Assembly (NCBI GenBank): GCA_934613645.1
Contig: CAKTTC010000009.1
Span: 1 to 64,000 of the forward strand
Length of the DNA stretch: 64,000 nt
Direction: 5' to 3'
Source of the DNA: an uncultured Opitutales bacterium
GTDB taxonomy: Bacteria > Verrucomicrobiota > Verrucomicrobiia > Opitutales > Intestinicryptomonadaceae
Shown: piece after piece, positions 18,156-27,616 of the stretch
Layout of the letters: every line of letters starts with the position of its first letter
How positions within the stretch are numbered: position 1 is the stretch's first letter
Translations under genes and position numbers: made by a program
Notes under the pieces: model-generated
Databases searched by the model: none
Told to the model about the DNA's origin: nothing
Seen by the model: the letters and a program-made list of their open reading frames with translations, nothing else

Positions 18156-19844
18156 ATGGAAACGCAAAAAGTAAACGTAAACATAAACGGCGTCGATTAC
18201 CAAGTGGCGGCGGGGCTGAATATTTTGGAGGCCTGCAAAAGCGTCGGTGTCGAAATTCCGTTTTTCTGCTACCACCCCAGCCTGAAAGTGGCGGGCTCGT
18301 GCAGAATGTGCCTTGTCCAAATGGGAACGCCCGCGCGCGACAGAGCCACGGGCGCGCCGATTCTCGACGAAAACGGCGTCCAGAAAACGGCGTGGATGCC
18401 CAAGCCCGTCATAGCCTGCGGAACTAAAGTTTCGGAGGGAATGCACGTTATAACCAACAACGAAATGGTTGCCGACTGCCGCAGGGGCGTTCTTGAATTC
18501 CTCCTGCTCAACCACCCCCTCGACTGCCCCATTTGCGACAAAGCCGGCGAGTGCAAACTTCAGGAATACACGCACGCCTACGGACGCGAACAGTCAAGAT
18601 ACGTTGAGGACAAAAACGTAAAGCGCAAAAAACGCCCGCTGGCGGGTAAAATTATGGTTGACGCCGAACGCTGCATTCAGTGCTCGCGTTGTATCCGCTT
18701 CTGCAGAGAGTTCATCGGCAAGAGCATAATGGGCTTTACAAAGCGCGGCTCGAAAATCGAAATCGGCTTCTACGACAACGCCGACAACGACAGCAACTAC
18801 CTCATCAACATAGCCGACGGCTGCCCCGTGGGCGCGCTTACGGAAACGGCTTTCCGCTTCAAAATGAGAACGTGGTTCTTGAAAACCACAAACAGCATTT
18901 GCGGCGAAAGCAGCGCGGGCGTGAATACGCGCGTGTGGTCGCGCGAGGGTAAAATCTACCGCATAACGCCGCGCCAAAACGCGTTTGTAAACGATATGTT
19001 TATGAGCGATTCGGGCAGATACACTTTCAAAAAATACGAGACCGACCGCCTTTGCGCGGCTCGCGTCGATTCCACGCCGAGCCAGACGCAATACGCGGTT
19101 TCGCGCGCGGTCGAGATAATCAAAATGGGCGCGGTTGCGATAGTCGCAAACGCGTGGCAGAGCGTCGAGGAAATGTTCCTCGTGGGCGAGCTCGCCAAGG
19201 CGGCGGGCGTAAAGCCCTACATTGCAAGCCACCTGCGCGCCGACGACGGCAAACTTGTCTCCGCCGACGAAACGCCCAATATGCGCGGCGCGTTCATAAC
19301 GGGCTTGGTTGACAAATACCCCGCCGAGACGCTCGGGGAGCTTGTCGAAAAAGTCCGCTCGGGCGAGGTCAAAACAATCCTGTGCTTCGGCGAGGATTTG
19401 ACGAAGCTCGGGTTCGACCAAAAAGACCTCAAGTCTGTAAACGTCGTTTACTGCGGCACGCTCGACAACGAAACGGCGAAAGTCGCCAAAATCTGCATTC
19501 CGCTTAAAACGGAATTCGAAAAGGAGGGCTTGTGGGTAAACCGCCAGTTCCGCCTGCAGAAATTCATGAAGGCGATCGACGCCCCGGGAAACGCCGTGGG
19601 CGACATCGAACTTATCGCCACGCTGCTTAAGCAGATAAGCTCCGACACGTTCGACATTCCCTCAATCGACGTTCTCCGCGGCGTGATTGCCAAGAGAATC
19701 GACATTCTCTCGGGCTGCCAAAACGTGGGGGCTTCGGGCGCGGTGCTGGACGGTTCGCGTTTTGCCGCCGTCGATTTCCCCGAAACCGACGCAATGCTTT
19801 TCAAGAAAAACCAACACGCAAAAACAGGAGATGCAAATGCTTAG
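18156..19844 (+). CDS. nuoG: NADH-quinone oxidoreductase subunit G, short form
   Basis: 562 residues. The N-terminal ferredoxin domain has the [2Fe-2S] ligands (CYHPSLKVAGSCRMC, IACG). It is followed by the His-Cys4 cluster region (NHPLDCPICDKAGEC) and a 4Fe-4S pair (CIQCSRCIRFCRE and the distant CPVGAL). The remaining 300 residues match the start and part of the molybdopterin-oxidoreductase-like domain but are much shorter than in E. coli NuoG (about 900), and no N7 cluster motif is seen. This is probably a reduced structural subunit, not a broken gene, as the frame is intact and overlaps nuoH by 8 bp. Confidence 0.93.
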   Translation: METQKVNVNINGVDYQVAAGLNILEACKSVGVEIPFFCYHPSLKVAGSCRMCLVQMGTPARDRATGAPILDENGVQKTAWMPKPVIACGTKVSEGMHVITNNEMVADCRRGVLEFLLLNHPLDCPICDKAGECKLQEYTHAYGREQSRYVEDKNVKRKKRPLAGKIMVDAERCIQCSRCIRFCREFIGKSIMGFTKRGSKIEIGFYDNADNDSNYLINIADGCPVGALTETAFRFKMRTWFLKTTNSICGESSAGVNTRVWSREGKIYRITPRQNAFVNDMFMSDSGRYTFKKYETDRLCAARVDSTPSQTQYAVSRAVEIIKMGAVAIVANAWQSVEEMFLVGELAKAAGVKPYIASHLRADDGKLVSADETPNMRGAFITGLVDKYPAETLGELVEKVRSGEVKTILCFGEDLTKLGFDQKDLKSVNVVYCGTLDNETAKVAKICIPLKTEFEKEGLWVNRQFRLQKFMKAIDAPGNAVGDIELIATLLKQISSDTFDIPSIDVLRGVIAKRIDILSGCQNVGASGAVLDGSRFAAVDFPETDAMLFKKNQHAKTGDANA

Positions 19845-20964
19845 TCTTATAATTGCCGACGCCTCCGCAAAGGGCGGCGACCTCTTTTGGAGCGTCGCGT
19901 TGACGGTGTTGTTCGCGCTCGTGTGCGTGATTGTCGTGATGACTTTCGCGGGGCTGAGCGTTGTGGCCGAACGCAAAGTTTGCGCCTACATTCAGGGACG
20001 CTGGGGGCCGAACAGAACCGCCATTCCGTATATCGACGCAATCCCGTTCGTGGGAAACCTGCTCAAGAAAAACGGCTTGATGCAGCTTGCAGCCGACGGT
20101 CTGAAATTCCTCCTGAAGGAAGACCCGCTGCCCAAGCACGTCAATAAATTCTGGTATATGATTGCCCCCGTGATGTCGCTTGCGCCGATTCTCATTTCGG
20201 CAAGCGTGATTCCGTTCGGCGTCTACTGGGCGGCGGGCAAGGCTTCGCCCGTTGCGGTGGCGAACTTCGATGTCAGCCTGCTGTTCGCGTTCGCGATAGG
20301 CTCTCTGGGCGTTTTCGGCGCGATAATGGCGGGGTGGTCTTCGAACAGTAAATTCCCGTATTTGGGCGGTATGCGCGCGGCGGCGCAGGTTGTAAGCTAT
20401 GAACTTGCAATGTCGCTTTCGGCTCTGCCCGTAATTTTGATGGCGGCGTTCGGCGGGGTTGAGTCGCCGTTGAACATCTTTGAATTGGCGAACTTCCAGA
20501 CCTCGAGCGCGTGGTTCTGCCTCACGCAGCCGCTTTCGGCGTTGCTGTTTTTGATTGCCCTCTTCGCGGAAACTAACCGCCTCCCCTTCGATATGGCGGA
20601 AAGCGAAACCGACTTGGTAAGCGGCTTCCATACGGAATACGGAAGCTTCAAATTCGGCCTGTTCTTCGTGGGCGAATACGGGCACATCGTGGTGGGTTCT
20701 TCGCTGTTTATCGCGCTGTTCTTGGGCGGCTGGAATCCGCTGCCGTGGTGCGCTTGGCCGTCAAGCTGGGGCGTGTTCGCGTCGGTGCTGTCGGTGCTCA
20801 CGTTCCTCGTGAAAATAGCGATGATGATTTTCTTCTTCATCTGGATTCGCTGGACGCTCCCGCGCTTCAGGAACGACCAAGTTATGAACTTGGGCTGGAA
20901 AGTTCTTGTGCCGATTGCGCTTGCGAACTTCGTGGGATATTTAATTTACACTTCAATAGCATAA
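19837..20964 (+). CDS. nuoH: NADH-quinone oxidoreductase subunit H
   Basis: A 375-residue membrane subunit at the quinone cavity. An AGGAG at 19825-19829 best suits the ATG at 19837; the ATG at 19831 is too close. Diagnostic segments are ERKVCAYIQGRWGPNRT, ETNRLPFDMAESETDLVSGFHTEY and about eight transmembrane helices. There is a long hydrophilic loop after helix 1 (KNGLMQLAADGLKFLLKED). It overlaps nuoG by 8 bp. Confidence 0.96.
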   Translation: MLSLIIADASAKGGDLFWSVALTVLFALVCVIVVMTFAGLSVVAERKVCAYIQGRWGPNRTAIPYIDAIPFVGNLLKKNGLMQLAADGLKFLLKEDPLPKHVNKFWYMIAPVMSLAPILISASVIPFGVYWAAGKASPVAVANFDVSLLFAFAIGSLGVFGAIMAGWSSNSKFPYLGGMRAAAQVVSYELAMSLSALPVILMAAFGGVESPLNIFELANFQTSSAWFCLTQPLSALLFLIALFAETNRLPFDMAESETDLVSGFHTEYGSFKFGLFFVGEYGHIVVGSSLFIALFLGGWNPLPWCAWPSSWGVFASVLSVLTFLVKIAMMIFFFIWIRWTLPRFRNDQVMNLGWKVLVPIALANFVGYLIYTSIA

Positions 20965-20968
20965 AACT

Positions 20969-21499
20969 ATGGCTCTGATTGTAGAAAGAAAAAGGCTCGG
21001 TTTTTGGGAACGCACGTATCTGCCCCAGATAATTTCGGGTCTGTATATAACAATTAAAAACTTTTTCGCGCCGAAAATCACGCTGGAGTATCCCGACCAA
21101 AGACCGATTCTCCCCAAGGATTACAGGGGCGCGCCCGTTCTGATTAAGGATTCCGACGGCAGAAGCAAATGCGTGTCGTGCCAGCTGTGCGAGTTCGTCT
21201 GCCCGTCGAAGGCAATTAAAGTCTATCCGTCGGCAATCGACCCCGAAAGCGAATACGCGTTCATCGAAAAAGGCCCGTCGGAATTCAAAATCGACATGAC
21301 GCGCTGCATCTACTGCGGAATGTGTCAGGAAGCCTGCCCCGAACAGGCGATTGTCATGAGCGACATTTTCTCGATAAACGGCTACTCCCGCGCGGCAATG
21401 GTTCGCGACAAGGAACGCCTCTACCGCGAGGGCGGCGTTGCGCCCGACAAGGTTATGAAGTGGCGCAAGGTTTTGGAAAATTCAAAAAAGGGAAAATAA
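20969..21499 (+). CDS. nuoI: NADH-quinone oxidoreductase subunit I
   Basis: A 176-residue 8Fe ferredoxin-like subunit with clusters N6a and N6b. Two CxxCxxCxxxCP motifs are visible, CVSCQLCEFVCP and CIYCGMCQEACP. The N-terminal amphipathic segment (ERTYLPQIISGLYITIKNFF) is the usual membrane contact. Its stop codon shares a base with the nuoJ start. Confidence 0.97.
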   Translation: MALIVERKRLGFWERTYLPQIISGLYITIKNFFAPKITLEYPDQRPILPKDYRGAPVLIKDSDGRSKCVSCQLCEFVCPSKAIKVYPSAIDPESEYAFIEKGPSEFKIDMTRCIYCGMCQEACPEQAIVMSDIFSINGYSRAAMVRDKERLYREGGVAPDKVMKWRKVLENSKKGK

Positions 21500-22017
21500 T
21501 GGAAAATTTTGCCTACTATCTTTTCTGCGCAATGTGCGTGGGCGGCGCGCTCGGCGTGATAACGCTGAAGGATTTTGTAAACTCGGCAATGTCGATGCTG
21601 CTTTCAATGTTGGGGGCGGCGGGGCTTATGCTGCTTATGGGCGCGTATTTTGCATCATTTTTGATGGTGTCGGTATACGCGGGTGCGGTAATGGTGCTGT
21701 TCGTTTTCGTGGTGATGCTCGTGGGCGACAAGCCCGAAAGCCGCCCGCTGGCAAGGCGCGTTTCGCTGGTCGTGTTGTGGGCGGTTCTGTGCGCGTTTGT
21801 GGGTGTGTATGCGCCCGAAATGCTTGAGGGAATCAAGAACGCCCCCGTTGCCGAAGCTTCCGCCTTGGCGAAAGCCCAAAGCTACGGCGTGTGCATGCTG
21901 GAAAAATTTATGCTCCCGCTACAAATTGCGGGGGTGCTGCTGTTGGCGGCAATGGTCGGCGTGATAGTAATCGCGAAGCCCGACGCCAAGCGCAAGGCGA
22001 AATCGGATATGCTGTAA
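21499..22017 (+). CDS. nuoJ: NADH-quinone oxidoreductase subunit J
   Basis: A 172-residue membrane subunit with five predicted helices. The start ATG overlaps the nuoI stop (TAATG). Family marks are NSAMSMLLSMLGAAGLMLLMGAYF and VYAGAVMVLFVFVVML, which carries the pi-bulge helix. Longer frames starting inside nuoI are not credible. It is translationally coupled to nuoI. Confidence 0.95.
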   Translation: MENFAYYLFCAMCVGGALGVITLKDFVNSAMSMLLSMLGAAGLMLLMGAYFASFLMVSVYAGAVMVLFVFVVMLVGDKPESRPLARRVSLVVLWAVLCAFVGVYAPEMLEGIKNAPVAEASALAKAQSYGVCMLEKFMLPLQIAGVLLLAAMVGVIVIAKPDAKRKAKSDML

Positions 22018-22027
22018 GGAGTGTTTT

Positions 22028-22333
22028 ATGCAAAGTTATTTGTCTGAATTTTTAACGCCGGCGTTTATGCTGTTTGCAACGGGGCTCTTGGGCGTTATGT
22101 TTAAGCGCAACGTCATTACAATCTTCATGGGGGTTGAAATGATGTTGGTGGCTTCAATGCTCGTGTTTTCGGCGTTCGCGTCGGCTACAAACGACATTTC
22201 CGGCTCGGTGTTCGTGCTTTTCATTATGGCGATTGCCGCGGCTGAGGTTGCCGTAGGCTTGGCGATAGCCGTCCAGTTGTTCAAGGTGGGCAATACGGTT
22301 TCCACAAAAGAAATAAGCGGATTGGGAGATTAG
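22028..22333 (+). CDS. nuoK: NADH-quinone oxidoreductase subunit K
   Basis: A 101-residue membrane subunit with three helices. The conserved glutamates of the proton path are in helix 2 (TIFMGVEMMLVAS) and helix 3 (AIAAAEVAVGLAIAVQLF). A GGAG ribosome site lies a few bases ahead. Length is typical. Confidence 0.96.
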   Translation: MQSYLSEFLTPAFMLFATGLLGVMFKRNVITIFMGVEMMLVASMLVFSAFASATNDISGSVFVLFIMAIAAAEVAVGLAIAVQLFKVGNTVSTKEISGLGD

Positions 22334-22337
22334 TTTT

Positions 22338-24251
22338 ATGCAGTCATTGAATACGATTTTGTTTCTGCCGCTTTTGAGCGCGGCGGTCATCGTGCTCGGG
22401 TTCAGAAAATCGAGGAACGTCGGGGCGGCAATCTCCGTGGCTTCGGCGGCGGTTTGCGCGTTTCTGGCGTTCGACAAACTGCTTGATTGCGGCGCGGGCT
22501 CGATATTCAAAAGCTCGTTCGAACTGTTCAGGCTCGGCGCGTTCTCGCTGAATCTGGGCGTATTGCTCGACCCGATTTCGGCGAATATGCTCTTCGTGGT
22601 CTGCTTCGTGGGGTTGTTAATCCACATCTTCAGCGTCGGGTATATGGACGACGACAATTCGCGCGGGCGTTTCTTCGCGGGAATGAGCTTCTTTATGTTC
22701 TCGATGACGGGGATTGTTTTGGCGTCGAACCTGTTTATGATGTTCGTGTTCTGGGAGCTTGTGGGTTTCAGTTCATACGCGCTTATTGCCCACTACGCCG
22801 ACACTCCCGCCGCGCGCGAGGCGTCGAAAAAGGCGTTCATAGTCAACCGCGTTGGCGACTTCGGCTTCCTCTTGGGCATAATTTTCTGCTGGTCAACCTT
22901 CGGCACGACTGACTTCAACGAGCTTGCGGCAATCCTCAGAGCCTCTCCCGAAAAGGTTTCCACGCTGATGGGAATGCTTGTTATGTGCGGCTTTCTGGGC
23001 AAGAGCGCGCAGTTCCCCCTGCAAGTCTGGCTCGGCGACGCAATGGCGGGCCCGACCCCCGTTTCGGCTTTGATACACGCCGCAACAATGGTTGCCGCGG
23101 GCGTGTTTATGATGGTTCGTCTGGCTTCGATAAACTTCCTTTCGGGCGATGTGCTAAGCCTTGTTCTCGCGCTTTGTTCGGCAATGGCGTTGTGTGCGGG
23201 CATTTGGGCGTTGGGGCAAAACGACATCAAAAAGATTCTCGCGTATTCCACGCTTGCGCACCTCGGGCTGATGGGCGCGGGTATCGGATTGGGCTGCGGT
23301 TTGGCGATGTTCCACCTGACAACCCACGCGTTTTTCAAGGCAACGCTGTTCTTGGTTGCGGGTTCTATAATCCACGCGTGCCACCACGAGCAGGATATTT
23401 TCAAGATGGGCGGGCTTTTCAAGCGAATGCCCATAACGGCTATAGTTGCGACGTTCGCAACGCTCTCGATTGTGGCGATTCCGTTCTTCGCGGGCTACTA
23501 CAGTAAGGAGTCGATTCTCGCAACCGCGTTTGCGCGCGCGCAGGAGGGCGGCGGCGCATTCTACCAAATCGTTTTGTGGGTGCTTGTGGCTGCGGCGTTC
23601 CTTACGCCCGTGTATATGGGCAGACTTTTCTTCAACGTGTTCTTCGGCAAACCCCATTCCGAAAAGGCGGAGCACGCCCGCGAAAGCGGTCTGTTTATGA
23701 CAGTTCCGCTTGCGGTGCTTGCCGTGTTCTGTCTGGCGGGCGGCTGGAGCTTTGTCTGCCAAAACGGCATGTGGCTCGACGGCAAGATGAACTTCCTCAT
23801 CCCCACAAGCGCAACAACGTTCGTGTGCGACTTCATGCAGAAGCACAACGAATGGCTTCATCAGGCGGCGTCGGTCGGCGCGTTTGAGCACCTCGCGCTT
23901 GCGTTGACCGCGGCGGGCATAGTTGTTTCGTTCGTTCTCTACGGGCGTTGCAAGGGTTACGACATCGTGGAAAAATACGCCAACCCGCTGTATCGGGCAA
24001 TGAACAAGCACGGCTGGTTCGACGACATCTACAACTGGTATGTGGCAAAAGTCCAGCAGAGAATAGCCATTTTGATGGCGACGTTCTTCGACCTGTTCTT
24101 TGTGGAGCTGTTCTGCGTGCGCGGTTCGGGAATTGTTTGCGCGGTTGTCGGGCAGGGCTTCAAGCGGCTTCACGACTGCTCGGCGAATTCGCAGGCGAAG
24201 TGGTTCGCCGCGGGCATTGTTTTCGTTTTCATTTTGATGTTTTTTGTGTAG
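22338..24251 (+). CDS. nuoL: NADH-quinone oxidoreductase subunit L
   Basis: A 637-residue antiporter-like proton-pumping subunit. The conserved core includes WELVGFSSYALI with the pump Glu, GKSAQFPLQVWLGDAMAGPTPVSALIHAATMVAAGVF, and HAFFKATLFLVAGSIIHA. The C-terminal part has the long lateral helix region (KGYDIVEKYANPLYRAMNKHGWFDDIYN) and ends with a final helix. Length is near normal (E. coli 613). Confidence 0.96.
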   Translation: MQSLNTILFLPLLSAAVIVLGFRKSRNVGAAISVASAAVCAFLAFDKLLDCGAGSIFKSSFELFRLGAFSLNLGVLLDPISANMLFVVCFVGLLIHIFSVGYMDDDNSRGRFFAGMSFFMFSMTGIVLASNLFMMFVFWELVGFSSYALIAHYADTPAAREASKKAFIVNRVGDFGFLLGIIFCWSTFGTTDFNELAAILRASPEKVSTLMGMLVMCGFLGKSAQFPLQVWLGDAMAGPTPVSALIHAATMVAAGVFMMVRLASINFLSGDVLSLVLALCSAMALCAGIWALGQNDIKKILAYSTLAHLGLMGAGIGLGCGLAMFHLTTHAFFKATLFLVAGSIIHACHHEQDIFKMGGLFKRMPITAIVATFATLSIVAIPFFAGYYSKESILATAFARAQEGGGAFYQIVLWVLVAAAFLTPVYMGRLFFNVFFGKPHSEKAEHARESGLFMTVPLAVLAVFCLAGGWSFVCQNGMWLDGKMNFLIPTSATTFVCDFMQKHNEWLHQAASVGAFEHLALALTAAGIVVSFVLYGRCKGYDIVEKYANPLYRAMNKHGWFDDIYNWYVAKVQQRIAILMATFFDLFFVELFCVRGSGIVCAVVGQGFKRLHDCSANSQAKWFAAGIVFVFILMFFV

Positions 24252-24260
24252 GAGTTAGTT

Positions 24261-25757
24261 ATGGACAATCTTCCCGAAATTTTGTTGACAACCGCAGTGT
24301 ATGTGCCGTTTGCGGCGGCGGTTGCAATGTTGTTGCTGTGGAAATTCGTCGACGCGAAAGTCGCGTGGGGCGCGGCGGCGGCTTCGGCGGGCGTTTCGCT
24401 CGTTTGCGGCTTGGCGGTGTGCTTCCAATTTTGGAGCGACTGCGGCGGCGTGGCGGGCTTCCTGTATTCGAATTCGTTCTGGGTTCTGCCCGAAGTGGCT
24501 CTCAGCGCAATTTCTATGCCGATGCTTGCGCTGGCGGTGCTTGTCGGGTTCGCGGCGGTGCTGTATTCGCGCACGCTGCAAATTGAAAACGCGCGCCTGT
24601 ATTATATTCTGCTGCTTGTAATGCAGGGCGGGCTGATGGGCGCGTTTACCGCGGGCAACGTCCTGTGGCTTTATATGTTCCACGAATTCGCCCTCGTGCC
24701 GACGTTCGTTGCAATGGTATTGTGGGGCTCGGCGGGCAAGCGAATGGCGGCAATGCAGATGGCGATATATTTGACGCTCGGCGCGCTCGTTTCGCTTATC
24801 GGCATAATAGCAATTCTGAACACTGCGGGCGCGGCCGATTTTTCGCTTCCCGAAATTTCGTCGGCTTTGGCGAACAGACCCATTGCCGCGCAGTCGCAAA
24901 GCACAGTTTTCGGGCTTTTGCTGTTCGGCTTGGGCACGCTTGTTTCGCTGTTTCCGTTCTACTCATGGGCGCCGCGCACATACGCATGCGCGCCCACGGC
25001 GTTTGCAATGCTCCACGCGGGCGTTCTCAAAAAGTTCGGTTTGTTTATGCTGTTGCAGATTGTAGTTCCCATTCTGCCGCTCGGTTGCGCGGCGTGGAGC
25101 AAAACCATTGCGGTTCTTGCGTTGTTCAACGTAATATACATAGGCTTTATCACAATGGCGCAGCGCGATTTGAAACTGATGGTTTCGTATTCAAGCGTTG
25201 CGCACATGGGCTTGTGCTTCTTGGGCATAGCCTCAATGAGCGTTTTGGGCGCGGGCGGCGTAGTGCTTCTTATGTTCGGACACGGACTGAGCGCGGCAAT
25301 GCTGCTTATGCTTTCGAACTCCGTAATGAACAGAACAAACCAGTGGGATATGTTCAAAATGGGTGGGCTTTACAAGCAGATTCCCGTGTTCGCGGCGTTC
25401 TTCCTCGCGGCGTCGTTGGCAAGTTTGGGTCTGCCGTTGTTTGCAAATTTCTGGGGCGAACTTACAATTCTCACCTCGCTGTGGAATTTCTCTCCCGTAA
25501 TCTGCGCGTTGGCGGCAACGGGAATCATAATTTCGGCGATATATTCGCTCAGAGCTTTCGCCCGCGTGTTTATGGGCGAACCCTCCGACGAACTCAAGGC
25601 GGGGTTCGCCTCAATCCGCGACATCTCCAAGCTGGAGAGAGCCGCCTGCATTGTGCTGTTGGCGGGGCTTGTTTTCGCGGGTGTGTATCCGAATTTCATA
25701 ACAAAGGGCGCGGACGTTTTGTTGCAGTCGTTGCCGGCATATAATCAGGGAAAATAA
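24261..25757 (+). CDS. nuoM: NADH-quinone oxidoreductase subunit M
   Basis: A 498-residue antiporter-like subunit. Marks are YMFHEFALVPTFVAMVLWG with the conserved Glu, FSWAP-type SWAPRTYACAPTAFAMLHAGVLKKFGL, the SYSSVAHMGLC loop, and FMLFGHGLSAAMLL-type helix. Around fourteen helices are expected. It sits 9 bp after nuoL and 1 bp before nuoN. Confidence 0.96.
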   Translation: MDNLPEILLTTAVYVPFAAAVAMLLLWKFVDAKVAWGAAAASAGVSLVCGLAVCFQFWSDCGGVAGFLYSNSFWVLPEVALSAISMPMLALAVLVGFAAVLYSRTLQIENARLYYILLLVMQGGLMGAFTAGNVLWLYMFHEFALVPTFVAMVLWGSAGKRMAAMQMAIYLTLGALVSLIGIIAILNTAGAADFSLPEISSALANRPIAAQSQSTVFGLLLFGLGTLVSLFPFYSWAPRTYACAPTAFAMLHAGVLKKFGLFMLLQIVVPILPLGCAAWSKTIAVLALFNVIYIGFITMAQRDLKLMVSYSSVAHMGLCFLGIASMSVLGAGGVVLLMFGHGLSAAMLLMLSNSVMNRTNQWDMFKMGGLYKQIPVFAAFFLAASLASLGLPLFANFWGELTILTSLWNFSPVICALAATGIIISAIYSLRAFARVFMGEPSDELKAGFASIRDISKLERAACIVLLAGLVFAGVYPNFITKGADVLLQSLPAYNQGK

Positions 25758-25758
25758 T

Positions 25759-27195
25759 ATGGAAAAGATTGTAAATTTCGATTGGGCGTCGGTGCAAATG
25801 GAGGCGTTGCTTGTTGTTTTCGCCGTGCTTACGCTCGTGTTTGCGGCATGCTTCGGACGCAGGTTCGAAAGGCTCGTTTCGGCGTTCGCGTTTGCGGGCA
25901 TGTATGCGGCGTTGGTGGTGAACTTCGTGTTCCCGCAGTCTTCGGGCGCGCTGCTTTCGCAAAACAACGCCTTCGGCGCGCTGATTGTGATTTGTTCGAT
26001 TTTCACGGCGCAGATGAGCTTCGGCTTCTTCGCAAAAACGGGGTCTTCGGCAAGGAACGAATTCATAGCGGTTCTGATGATTTGCGCGGCGTCGCTTAGC
26101 CTGTTTGTGAGGTCGAATAATTTGATGCTCACGTTTGTGGCGTTGGAATGCGCAACAATCTGCCTCTACGTTATGACGGCGTTCGGCAGGAACGTGTTAA
26201 GCTCGGTTGAGGCGGGAATAAAATACGTTATCGTGGGCGGATTAAGCGGCGCGGTTTTGCTTATGGGCATTGCGCTGGCATACGGCGCGGGGCGGACTTC
26301 GGGCGTAGATTTCCTGTGGTTTGAAAACTTTTCCACTGGGCTTATGAACAAGATGTTCTTTGCGGCTGCGGCGTTGATTCTTGCGGGAGTTTTCTTCAAG
26401 ATTGCCGCGTTCCCGTTCCAATTCTGGGCACCCGACGTTTATCAGGGCGCGCCCGCGCCGGTCTCGGCGTTTTTGGCTGTCGCTTCGAAGGCGGCGGGCA
26501 TAGTTTTTCTGGCGAAGTTCTGCGCGGCAATCAAGTTCGATTCCCCCGAACTGCTTGTCTTGCGCGAACACCTGATTACGGCGGTCAGCGCGGTTGCCAT
26601 TCTTACCATGCTCATAGGCAACCTCGGCGGCATCACACAGGTGAGGGTAAAGCGTCTTATGGCGTTTTCGGGTATCTCGAACGCGGGATATTTGCTTGTT
26701 CTGGTGGTTGCAATGCTCAAAGAGCCTTCGGTAATCGACACGTTTGCGCCCGTGCTGTATTTCTACTTGGGCGCGTATATGCTGGCAAACTACGCAATAT
26801 TTTTCACGATAAACGGCTTCGAGGGCGCGGACGATTCAATGCAGTCGCTCTCCGACTACCGCGGCATGATGGGCAAATCGCCGTCGACGGCAATGTCGAT
26901 GATAACGTCGCTTGCGTCGCTTGCGGGCATTCCGCCCACGGCGGGCTTCTTCGGAAAGGTGCTTGTGCTTCTGTTGGCGTGGAACGCGCAGCTGTATTGG
27001 CTTATCGGCGTGCTCGTTTTGGGTTCGGCAATTTCGATTTACTACTACTTCGGCTGGATTAGGGCTATGTTGGAAAAATCGGAAAAGCGCGAAACTGTGT
27101 TTGCGCCCACGCCGTCTACAAAGGCGACTGTCGTTGTGCTGGCGGTCGCGGTCGTGGCGGTTTCCACTATTGTGTTCTCTTTCGCGGGGGCATAA
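25759..27195 (+). CDS. nuoN: NADH-quinone oxidoreductase subunit N
   Basis: A 478-residue antiporter-like subunit. Marks are TFVALECATICLYVM, the AAFPFQFWAPDVYQGAPAPVSAFLAVASKAAG block, KRLMAFSGISNAGYLL, and LASLAGIPPTAGFFGK near the C terminus. It is the last nuo gene; the transcript appears to continue into a lipoprotein gene 28 bp on and then trpB2. Confidence 0.96.
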   Translation: MEKIVNFDWASVQMEALLVVFAVLTLVFAACFGRRFERLVSAFAFAGMYAALVVNFVFPQSSGALLSQNNAFGALIVICSIFTAQMSFGFFAKTGSSARNEFIAVLMICAASLSLFVRSNNLMLTFVALECATICLYVMTAFGRNVLSSVEAGIKYVIVGGLSGAVLLMGIALAYGAGRTSGVDFLWFENFSTGLMNKMFFAAAALILAGVFFKIAAFPFQFWAPDVYQGAPAPVSAFLAVASKAAGIVFLAKFCAAIKFDSPELLVLREHLITAVSAVAILTMLIGNLGGITQVRVKRLMAFSGISNAGYLLVLVVAMLKEPSVIDTFAPVLYFYLGAYMLANYAIFFTINGFEGADDSMQSLSDYRGMMGKSPSTAMSMITSLASLAGIPPTAGFFGKVLVLLLAWNAQLYWLIGVLVLGSAISIYYYFGWIRAMLEKSEKRETVFAPTPSTKATVVVLAVAVVAVSTIVFSFAGA

Positions 27196-27223
27196 TTTTG
27201 TTGATTCAAACGGCGTTTTTAGT

Positions 27224-27604
27224 ATGACGTTAACAATGAGAATTGCGGTTTGCATATTGGCGGTGTCGGCTCTGTGCTCTTGCACCACGGACGAACGCGA
27301 CCTCACGCGCTGGATTCGCGTGGAATCGAACCCGTCGGGGGCGGTTGTGGTAAGCAACGGCTTCGAGGCGGGGCGCACGCCCGTAGACTTGGGTGTAGAG
27401 GCAACTGCCGACGGCTGTTTCGTCCGCAAAACTACAATCACTGTTATGCCGCCCGACGCCCCGAAAGGGCAAAAATATTTCATTCAGGTGGAGACTTTCC
27501 CCTCATTCAGGGGGTCTACGCCGGAGTTGAGCGCAGTTCCCGAAAGGCTGTTTTTCGACCTCACGAAAAATCCCGAGACGGAAAAATCAGTAATAAAAGA
27601 ATAA
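27224..27604 (+). CDS. Small PEGA-like lipoprotein
   Basis: A protein of about 126 residues. The ATG at 27224 or one at 27236 opens a hydrophobic leader (RIAVCILAVSALC) ending in two closely spaced cysteines, consistent with a lipoprotein signal. The mature part starts with a PEGA-type strand pair (WIRVESNPSGAVVVSNGFEAGRTPVDLG), a fold common in surface or periplasmic proteins of this group. The rest is short beta-rich sequence. No catalytic motif is seen. It lies between nuoN and trpB2 with small gaps (28 and 12 bp), so it is probably co-transcribed, but a role in complex I is not implied. Confidence 0.75.
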   Translation: MTLTMRIAVCILAVSALCSCTTDERDLTRWIRVESNPSGAVVVSNGFEAGRTPVDLGVEATADGCFVRKTTITVMPPDAPKGQKYFIQVETFPSFRGSTPELSAVPERLFFDLTKNPETEKSVIKE

Positions 27605-27616
27605 CTCCCGATAAAA

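Noticed and set aside
18156..19844. nuoG as a broken gene
   Set aside because: The frame is intact, it overlaps nuoH, and nuoH has a well-placed ribosome site.
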